A DNA stretch of 5,180 nucleotides from Deltaproteobacteria bacterium (GTDB lineage: Bacteria > Desulfobacterota > Desulfobacteria > Desulfobacterales > BuS5), in contig JAGGWL010000095.1 in the NCBI GenBank assembly GCA_021157555.1, positions 1 to 5,180 of the forward strand. The letters run 5' to 3'. The notes under the pieces were generated by a model. That model ran no database searches. It saw only the letters and a program-made list of their open reading frames with translations, and had not been told where the DNA came from. Positions within the stretch are counted from its first letter, which is position 1. Each line of letters starts with the position of its first letter. Shown in pieces: positions 1-5,180 of the stretch. The position numbers and the translations under genes are program-made.

Positions 1-324
1 ATGGCGTTTGCCTCCCGAATAAAGCATTATACCAGGGAAATGCTTGCTGACCTTAAACCGGATGAACTTTACAGGCTTTATCAAATTTTAGATGATCTTG
101 CCCACATGGATGCCGGTATCCATCTTGCCGGTCTGATTTTTAAAGAACCTGATATCAATAAAGCGCTTCCGACAATTCGTTCTTATTACAGCACATTTTT
201 CGACATTCACGAGGCGTACCTGGCACAAGAGCTGCTCAAGTCCGATAATTCGTGGAAAACACTTAAAGCATTTCCGCTTTATCCCCGTTATGATACGCTG
301 ATAAGAAACCAGATAAAGGCCAGG

Positions 325-353
325 CATATTATACAAAGAAAAGCAGACTGGTC
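325..353 (+). other. Frame break in first NAS-like gene
   Basis: Homology to the NAS family runs in frame 1 up to about base 340 and resumes in frame 3 at VFIG (351). The change equals one missing base, or a -1 shift. The stretch holds a short A run (339-342, AAAAG) where an indel is easy. It is not a classical X_XXY_YYZ slippery heptamer and I see no strong stem-loop just after it, so programmed frameshifting is unlikely. The second NAS gene reads straight through the equivalent place (its residues 120-130), which supports a lost base here. Confidence 0.8.
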
Positions 354-763
354 TTTATAGGATGTGGCGCTGTTCCTATGAGCCTGATTCTGTTAAGCCA
401 TTTATACGGCATTCGCTCAATCGGCCTGGAGTCTTCTAAAAAAACAGCAAAACTGTCAACAAAGGTGATTCAATCTCTTGGCCTGGAAAAAGACGTTGAA
501 ATCATACACAGCGATGATTTGGATCTTGAAAAACTTGATTGGGATATAGCTCTTGTCGCCGCCCTGGCGGAACCTAAGAAGCGTATTTTTAAAAGTCTGG
601 GCAAAGTTCTGAAAAAGAGGAAAAATGCTTTTGTTATTTTTCGAACTTATACAGGTATGCGCGCTGTTTTGTATGAACCTGTGCAACCTGCGGATATCAA
701 AGGCTTTAAAATAGTCAAAGAAATTCTTCCCACCGGGCTGGTAAACAACACCACCGTTTTTGC

Positions 764-779
764 GGAGTTGGAGGGATGA
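764..779 (+). promoter_or_regulatory. Ribosome binding site and ATGA overlap for second NAS gene
   Basis: GGAG at 764-767 lies 8 bases before the ATG at 776. A second purine block, GGAGGG at 770-775, directly abuts the ATG. The start overlaps the previous stop (ATGA, 776-779), the usual sign of translational coupling. This fixes 776 as the start and shows that the two NAS-like genes are co-transcribed. Confidence 0.7.
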
Positions 780-1612
780 AAAAAAATAGTCTGTATTACG
801 TTAAAGATGAATTTTTAGATATTTATTCTTCTATTTGCAATCTTACAAATGAAGAAATACTTCGCAAACCTGTTGATGATTTCCGTTTGTATTTTGAAAG
901 GCTTAACAGCCTGGCGGCGATAGATGTTGATGATCAATATGTTGAAAAAATACTTTGCGACAAAAAGCTTCAGCCGCTCATAAAACATATCTACTCTCTA
1001 AAAAAAACATATGGGCTGAAAATGGAGATTGAATTCGTCCGGTCGATTATTGATGATACGGATCCCTGGAGATTGCTTAAGAGTTTTAAATTTTATCCCA
1101 ATTATCTTGAGCTGGCGCATATGGAATATAAAGGAGGGGAGCTAAAGCCAAACGACATGGTCGTCTTTATTGGAAGCGGGCCTTTGCCGATGAGTCTTGT
1201 CTCTCTTTACAAACAATACGGGATTAAAGGCATCGGCATTGAACAGGTTCCGGAATATGCCAACCTTTCCCAAAAGCTTATCAAAGCCCTTGAACTTACA
1301 GATTTGATTCGTATTATTCCAGGAAACCATTTATCTTTACCTGTGAACGAAAAGGTTCAAATGGTTATGGTCGGCGCTGATGCCTGCCCAAAAGATGAAA
1401 TCTTTACCTATCTTGCAAAAACGCTTGATAATGGAACAAAACTTTCATACCGGATTTATGAAAAAGGATTAAGACGCCTTTTGGATGACAAACAGGTTTT
1501 GGATATTCCCCATGAATTTAAGGAATATGAACGCATACGCCCAAAACCGCCGGTTAATAACACGTCGGTCTTTCTGATCAAAAATATCGGCAGGCAAGAT
1601 AAGGAAGATTAA
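776..1612 (+). CDS. Nicotianamine synthase-like aminobutyrate transferase (second paralogue, intact)
   Basis: A 278-residue protein of the NAS family (SAM-dependent aminobutyrate transferase, cytoplasmic). The N-terminal half is helical. Glu84 lies exactly 20 residues before the FKFYPNY motif (104-110) and 26 before Tyr110, the same spacing as the active-site Glu and Tyr of the archaeal enzyme as I recall it. The Rossmann domain begins with FIGSGPLP (131-138), the hallmark SAM-binding loop of NAS, followed by IGIEQ (153-157), the acidic strand end that should contact the SAM ribose. The C-terminal part, VNNTSVFLIK (260-269), matches the last family strand (VNNTTVF in the upstream paralogue). 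Between these, the RxxxGxRAxLYxP segment kept by the first paralogue is replaced by RIYEKGLRRLLDD (226-238), so substrate recognition probably differs. The gene abuts the next one with no gap. Its role is inferred as one step of a metallophore or opine-like pathway; the acceptor amine is unknown. Confidence 0.85.
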   Translation: MKKNSLYYVKDEFLDIYSSICNLTNEEILRKPVDDFRLYFERLNSLAAIDVDDQYVEKILCDKKLQPLIKHIYSLKKTYGLKMEIEFVRSIIDDTDPWRLLKSFKFYPNYLELAHMEYKGGELKPNDMVVFIGSGPLPMSLVSLYKQYGIKGIGIEQVPEYANLSQKLIKALELTDLIRIIPGNHLSLPVNEKVQMVMVGADACPKDEIFTYLAKTLDNGTKLSYRIYEKGLRRLLDDKQVLDIPHEFKEYERIRPKPPVNNTSVFLIKNIGRQDKED

Positions 1613-1615
1613 ATG
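1601..1615 (+). promoter_or_regulatory. Ribosome binding site of the PLP-enzyme gene
   Basis: AAGGAAG at 1601-1607 sits inside the last codons of the second NAS gene, 5 bases before the ATG at 1613. That ATG follows the TAA stop (1610-1612) with no spacer. This supports 1613 as the true start and continuous translation of the operon. Confidence 0.65.
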
Positions 1616-2721
1616 ACGGAAAAATTATTAAATATCACTAAATCCATTCCAACTCCTTTTCTCCTTGTAGAAGAAAAAATTATAAAAAGAAACATAAACC
1701 GCATTTATAATTATGCAAAATTGCATGGGTTTGCAGTAAGACCTCACATTAAAACCCACAAATCCCTTTATCTTGCCCGTTTGCAGATTGATTCGGGAGC
1801 TGTTGGCATTGCAGCCGCAAAAGTCGGGGAAGCTGAAAAAATGGCGGAACTTGGGAGGCTTGATATTACAATAGCCTACCCGGCCATAGGAAACGAACGT
1901 GCGCTGCGATTGGCCGGACTTTCTTGTAAACATAATTTAAGAGTTGCGGTCGATTCAGAATATGGAATCGACGAGCTTGCAAATGCAGCGGCCAGGCACA
2001 AGACTGTCGTTGGCATTCATATTATATTCGATGCCGGACTTCACAGATGCGGATTTTCCGATCCAGAACAAATTATAAGGCTCAACATATAGAAAAACAT
2101 ATCGGACTCCGCTATGACGGCATCCAGATGTACCTGGGACATTTGTATGGAGATGCTGCCAGGGATCCGCAAAGTTTCGAACAGATTAATCAATTATGGG
2201 AACCGGTCTATAAGGCTCTGTGCTCTGCCGGACTCCGCCCTCAAACAGTTTCATCAGGTTCCACGCCTTCTCTGGAAAAGACGCATCTTATCTCGCACGT
2301 TAATGAAATAATTGTGGGGACAGCTTTTTTAAACGATTATTTTGTTGTAAAGTTTGGGCATTGCGCCCTGGAAAATTGTGCCGCCAGGGTAGTGACAACC
2401 GTTGTTTCGGATGTGACTCCAGGTCAGGTTATCGTTGACGTCGGTTCAAAAGGGCTTTCCGCAAAACAGTTGCTGCGCCGGGAGTATCTTGAAATGGGAT
2501 ATATCCCTGACTATCCTGATGCCCGGATTTTTCGCCTTCATGAAGAACACGGCTGGCTTGATGTAAGCCATTGCAAGAATCCTCCCGTGATCGGGCAGCG
2601 GCTGAGTATTATCCCTGTAAATGTAAGTCTTTGCTTTAACCTGTATGATTATTTTTATCTGCTGACCAGCGACGGTACTCTGCAAAAAAAGCGCATTGAC
2701 GCCAGAGGTTTATATGTTTAA
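1613..2721 (+). pseudogene. D-threonine aldolase / D-serine dehydratase-like PLP enzyme, frameshifted
   Basis: A fold-III (alanine racemase-like barrel) PLP enzyme of the D-threonine aldolase / D-serine dehydratase family. The first part (frame 2, 1613-2092) starts with TPFLLVEE and has RPHIKTHK at residues 43-50, where Lys48 is the expected PLP Schiff-base lysine. Then come VGIAAAKVGEAEKMAE, VAVDSE and DAGLHRCGF. The second part (frame 1, from about 2080 to 2721) continues with IGLRYDGIQMYLGH, the phosphate-binding VSSGSTPS, the GTAFLNDY segment, DVGSKGLSAK, EEHGWLDV and the C-terminal beta domain ending DARG. Joined, it is about 369 residues, the usual family length, so one gene has been split. 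The ATG at 2047 is not a real start. In the C-terminal domain the family metal site (PNHxC or HxD) reads PVNVS at 2614-2628, so both metal ligands appear lost. The activity is therefore uncertain: racemase, lyase, aldolase or inactive. Last gene of the operon with the two NAS-like genes. Confidence 0.82.
2070..2092 (+). other. Frame break in the PLP-enzyme gene
   Basis: Frame 2 gives CGFSDPEQIIRL and then stops at 2090-2092. Frame 1 resumes from about 2083 with QHIEKHIGLRYDG, the expected continuation of the barrel. One missing base near 2080-2083 restores a continuous, family-like sequence (IIRL-QHIEKHIGL). There is no slippery heptamer. The shift has the same direction as the one in the first NAS gene. 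Confidence 0.8.
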
Positions 2722-2842
2722 TCGGTATTGCTTCAAATTGACCATCTGTGTACCTGGTTTGGGAAGTTATTTCGTCCCCGTTCCTTAGGTTTGTTCGATC
2801 TACCCGATCTGAAATAGTCACAAAAGTTGAAGGAATAGCAAG
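2722..2842. other. Convergent intergenic gap, no clear terminator
   Basis: The plus-strand operon ends at 2721 and the minus-strand kinase gene ends at 2843, leaving about 120 bases. The only fold I can see is a weak 7-bp stem with one bulge (arms 2794-2800 and 2806-2813, 5-base loop), without a T tract on either side. No RNA gene, repeat or convincing short ORF is apparent. Confidence 0.45.
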
Positions 2843-3583
2843 CTATTTTTGCTTTATATTTTTTCTATGTATAATTTGTTTTTCAACATTAGCAGCTAAT
2901 TTTTTCAGAAAGATACTCCGATTATTACACCATAAAGGATTTGGTTTTAAGTACGCATCAAAAAAAACGTTTGCAAGCAGACGATCGTTATTCCACCAAA
3001 CCAAAGATGCTATAATATCCTTTAAATCAGACAGCCGCTGTCTGGCGCTTATTTTGCGAACAAATCGAACGTTATCTAAATCTACCACATAAATTTTTTT
3101 TTCCTTTCCCCTTTTTACACACAAAAAACTACTAACTCTGGCATTGCCATGGTAAATACCGCTGTTGTGCATTTGTAAAATCAAAGTAGATAGCTTGTTT
3201 ATTGTTTTATGCTGTTTGTTATTTATTCCCAAGATGTTTTTGTATTCTTTTATCTCTGATATATATTCATATAATGCAAACGTCCCTTTATAAGAAGAGC
3301 GTTTGCCTAAATCAATGGCGGCCAGGAGAATTGGTGTAGATATTTTTCTAGCTGACAAAAGCTGTGTTCTTTCCCATATTTTCCAGGCCATGGACGGAAA
3401 GATCATACGCCTAAACATAAAAAAATGCCTTTTCAAGTTATAATGTTTAAGTACATATTTTTTATTTTTATAATTAATTAGAAAAATCCTTGGATCTTTA
3501 GACCGTTTAATGTCTTTGATTACATAATCAAAAAAATGATCAGGATTCTTTACAAGAAGGCTTTTTATACTGCGATCCAAATC
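2843..3583 (-). other. LPS-kinase-like domain 3 (predicted pseudokinase)
   Basis: Residues about 522-767. It follows domain 1 nearly residue by residue (KYVLKHYNL, TPILLAAIDLG, FALYEYI, QMHNSGIYHG, VVDLDNVRF, RLSDLKDIIASLVWWN). The catalytic Asp is Asn668 (codon 3143-3145) and the metal-ligand Asn is Ser673 (codon 3128-3130). The lysine and the DLD motif remain, so nucleotide binding may persist while phosphotransfer should not. Confidence 0.7.
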
Positions 3584-5180
3584 GTTTTGCATATAGCCTT
3601 TGATATTTGGAGTAATAATTAAATTTGATTTTAAAACATTTTCTTTCAATTTTCGTGGGTTTTTCTTAAACCACTGATGGCGCATTTTTGCAAATGCCAT
3701 GTCTTGAATTTTGTAAATAAATGGCCTTATTTTTGGAAAATGTTTTACCAAAGATAGAAATAGCCTTATGTGATATCGTTTTTCAATAGAATAAAAAGGG
3801 GGTAATAGATAGGAGAGGTTTCTGGCGATATCCTTTTCAGTCAAAGGTGTTTTGTTAAGTTTTGCATATTGAAGGTCGATTGCAAAAAAATTGAAATAAT
3901 CGCTTGAAATAAGGATATTTCCCAAATTAAAGTCTCTTTGAAGCAAGTTTGATCTATATAGATGAATTATAAAATTTGAGAATCGGTCGACTATTTGATA
4001 ACGCTTTTTTTTGCTAAACTGTTTCCAATATTTATGGCAAAATTCCTTTACAGTCATACACGGTTCGACCGATCTTGTTACCATTATGGCTCTATTGAAA
4101 TCTTTGCCATATGCTATCGGCTCAGGGGTATTTTTAAAGACATTAAACAAGCGGGTTGCTGTTTTCCATTCTTCAAGAGCCCGATTATCGAAAAACCGTT
4201 TAAAATGTCCTGAAAAACCAATAAAATTATAATTTTTTACGAAATATGGCCCCACCTTATATACTATTCTTTTGGGATTGGTTTTAACAACATTCCACAG
4301 AGATGATTCAAGTGTGTGAATTACGAATTTAGCTGCTTGTTGCGGCGCGAAATCCCAGCGTATTCCGGCAATATTAAGCAGGGGCACGTTTAGCACCTCA
4401 TCTGCAAATTTTACATTGTCACTATAAGCGCCGCGTCTTTTTCTGCGGTGTTTTAGCTGCTTTGAGGCTTTATTTTTTAATTTTACAAGCCAGAAGTTGC
4501 GTTTTTCACCCCATACCGGATAAAGCCTGATATAAGCATTCAGCAACTCTTCGGCAATTTTGATATTTGGATTCCACCAGGCCAAAGAAGAAGCCATATT
4601 TTTTATATCCGAAAGTCTATTCCTGTTGGTAATTTTTTTTTTAAATTTTACACCGTCAAGATCAATAATCCATACTTGAGGGCTCTCGCATCTTTCCACC
4701 CAAATAAAATTAGTAATTTTGGCATCCCCATGATAGATCCCATGAGTATGCATCTGCCAGATTAATTGCGCCAAGTGCAGCAATAATTTTTTTCTATTCT
4801 GTTCGTTAAGATAATATTTTTTTATCGTGCAGATGCTTTTCGAGGCACCTTCTATATAGGTATAAATAGCAAAAGAAGCCTGATAGGAAAATCCTGCGCC
4901 TAAATCAACAGATGCCAGAAGATTTGAAGTCAGCATCCCTTTAGCTAAAAAAATACGATTCCTACGCCAAATTTTTCTGCTCACAGGTGCACGGAATAAC
5001 TGCCGGAATTTATGGAATATATTTTTTAGATTATATCTTTTAAGTAAATACTTTTGCCCGTTAAATTTGATCAGGGCGAGTCGGGCCCGTTTTGAATTTT
5101 TTAAATGTTCATAAGCATATTGAAAAAGAAAATCAGGATTTTCCAAGATTATATTTTTAAGGGCAGGATCAATATCAGGT
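2843..5180 (-). CDS. Three-domain lipopolysaccharide-kinase-like protein, 5' end beyond the window
   Basis: A long reading frame on the minus strand, stop TAG at 2843-2845, open to the right edge. Residues are numbered here from the TTG at 5144-5146, but the frame continues upstream as DIDPALKNII, which matches the start of the third domain (DLDRSIKSLL), so the TTG is not the start. Domain 1 (about 1-235): likely ATP-site Lys36, catalytic loop HGDAKITN (139-146) and metal-binding DLD (162-164). Domain 2 (about 250-500): Lys304, QRDFNLGN (403-410) and DLQ (424-426). Domain 3 (about 522-767): Lys567, HGNARVSS (666-673) and DLD (689-691). All resemble the LPS kinase family (InaA/WaaP/KdkA type), which phosphorylates core sugars such as Kdo or heptose at the inner face of the inner membrane. 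Domains 1 and 3 are clear duplicates; domain 2 is distant. Domain 3 lacks the catalytic Asp. No signal peptide or membrane segment is visible. The substrate is unknown. Confidence 0.85.
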   Translation of the reverse strand, partial: PDIDPALKNIILENPDFLFQYAYEHLKNSKRARLALIKFNGQKYLLKRYNLKNIFHKFRQLFRAPVSRKIWRRNRIFLAKGMLTSNLLASVDLGAGFSYQASFAIYTYIEGASKSICTIKKYYLNEQNRKKLLLHLAQLIWQMHTHGIYHGDAKITNFIWVERCESPQVWIIDLDGVKFKKKITNRNRLSDIKNMASSLAWWNPNIKIAEELLNAYIRLYPVWGEKRNFWLVKLKNKASKQLKHRRKRRGAYSDNVKFADEVLNVPLLNIAGIRWDFAPQQAAKFVIHTLESSLWNVVKTNPKRIVYKVGPYFVKNYNFIGFSGHFKRFFDNRALEEWKTATRLFNVFKNTPEPIAYGKDFNRAIMVTRSVEPCMTVKEFCHKYWKQFSKKKRYQIVDRFSNFIIHLYRSNLLQRDFNLGNILISSDYFNFFAIDLQYAKLNKTPLTEKDIARNLSYLLPPFYSIEKRYHIRLFLSLVKHFPKIRPFIYKIQDMAFAKMRHQWFKKNPRKLKENVLKSNLIITPNIKGYMQNDLDRSIKSLLVKNPDHFFDYVIKDIKRSKDPRIFLINYKNKKYVLKHYNLKRHFFMFRRMIFPSMAWKIWERTQLLSARKISTPILLAAIDLGKRSSYKGTFALYEYISEIKEYKNILGINNKQHKTINKLSTLILQMHNSGIYHGNARVSSFLCVKRGKEKKIYVVDLDNVRFVRKISARQRLSDLKDIIASLVWWNNDRLLANVFFDAYLKPNPLWCNNRSIFLKKLAANVEKQIIHRKNIKQK
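3647..4399 (-). other. LPS-kinase-like domain 2 (diverged, apparently active)
   Basis: Residues about 250-500. The strand YFVKNY holds the likely ATP lysine (Lys304), ALEEW (324-328) the helix glutamate region, LLQRDFNLGNILI (401-413) the catalytic Asp405 and metal-ligand Asn410, and FFAIDLQYAKL the metal Asp424. The flanking sequence is unlike domains 1 and 3, so it came from a different family branch and not from the same duplication. Confidence 0.7.
4469..5180 (-). other. LPS-kinase-like domain 1 (apparently active)
   Basis: Covers roughly residues 1-226 counted from 5146 plus the extension to the window edge. The KYLLKRYNL strand carries the candidate ATP lysine (Lys36). GIYHGDAKITNF has the catalytic Asp141 (codon 4724-4726) and metal-ligand Asn146. 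IIDLDGVKF has the DxD-type metal Asp162. All key residues are in place, so this domain is expected to be catalytically competent. It shares its whole layout with domain 3, including the RLSDIKNMASSLAWWN segment after the active site. Confidence 0.75.

Larger units (their letters stand above)
1..779 (+). pseudogene. Nicotianamine synthase-like aminobutyrate transferase, frameshifted (first of two paralogues)
   Basis: This is one NAS-family gene (SAM-dependent 3-amino-3-carboxypropyl transfer, as in nicotianamine synthase and staphylopine CntL) split by a frame break. The first part (frame 1, ends at the stop 358-360) holds the helical N-terminal domain. It includes a Glu at residue 71 and the FPLYPRY motif at 91-97, matching the family's active-site Glu and the tyrosine 26 residues after it. 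The second part (frame 3) holds the Rossmann SAM-binding domain: VFIGCGAVP is encoded at 351-377, upstream of the ATG at 378, followed by IGLESS, VAALAEP and RTYTGMRAVLYEP. The last resembles the RxAHGARAFLYP motif of plant NAS. Joined, the product is about 259 residues, normal for a bacterial or archaeal NAS. The ATG at base 1 lies on the window edge, so the true start may be further upstream. The stop overlaps the next gene by 4 bp. The family call is firm; the exact product (nicotianamine, an opine precursor or another) cannot be told. The break could be decay or a sequencing error. Confidence 0.82.

Noticed and set aside
334..348. Programmed -1 frameshift site in the first NAS gene
   Set aside because: Only a four-base A run followed by G, not a proper heptamer in the right phase, and no clear downstream structure; the paralogue needs no shift.
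378..380. ATG at 378 as a real start of a second small NAS gene
   Set aside because: The conserved SAM loop VFIGCGAVP is encoded just before it at 351-377, and no ribosome binding site stands out, so it is an internal Met.
2047..2100. ATG at 2047 as the start of a separate gene
   Set aside because: The first residues from it are out-of-frame reading of DAGLHRCGFSDPEQ; family homology begins only near 2083, so this is the tail of the split PLP gene.
2794..2813. Hairpin as a bidirectional terminator
   Set aside because: Only a 7-bp stem with a bulge and no T tract on either strand; too weak to call.
2748..3092. 114-residue plus-strand reading frame
   Set aside because: Most of it is antisense to the conserved third kinase domain, its composition is Phe/Cys-rich and it lacks a ribosome binding site; a shadow frame.
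3995..4232. Two short plus-strand reading frames
   Set aside because: They lie antisense to the conserved middle kinase domain and show no recognisable protein features.

Overview
The window looks like chromosomal DNA from a Gram-negative bacterium with an A/T-rich genome. The Gram-negative call rests on a long gene on the minus strand with three lipopolysaccharide-kinase-like domains, which implies an outer membrane with LPS. The mix of a nicotianamine-synthase-like operon and LPS kinases would suit a deltaproteobacterial (Desulfobacterota-type) host, but that is a guess from style and not something the sequence proves.

Left half, plus strand (1-2721): a tightly packed three-gene operon. 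Two tandem, diverged nicotianamine synthase (NAS/CntL-type) genes overlap by 4 bp in an ATGA junction (776-779). They are followed, with no gap, by a PLP-dependent fold-III enzyme of the D-threonine aldolase / D-serine dehydratase family. NAS-like enzymes transfer the aminobutyrate part of S-adenosylmethionine to an amine and build metal-chelating opines or nicotianamine. The layout therefore suggests a small metallophore-type pathway in which the PLP enzyme prepares or processes an amino acid. No opine dehydrogenase, transporter or metal regulator is visible in the window. The first NAS gene and the PLP gene each carry one frame break of the same kind (consistent with one missing base each), while the second NAS gene is intact. 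The breaks are either real decay or sequencing error.

Middle (2722-2842): a short gap between convergent genes with no convincing terminator.

Right half, minus strand (2843-5180): one very long reading frame that enters from beyond the right edge and encodes three consecutive LPS-kinase-like domains. Domains 1 and 3 are clear duplicates of each other. Domain 2 is a more distant relative. Domain 3 has lost its catalytic aspartate and the metal-binding asparagine, so it should be a pseudokinase. This gene points away from the operon's pathway and is probably functionally separate (cell-envelope modification).

The two most notable points are the paired NAS paralogues with a PLP enzyme that lacks its family metal ligands, and the three-domain LPS-kinase protein with an internal pseudokinase.
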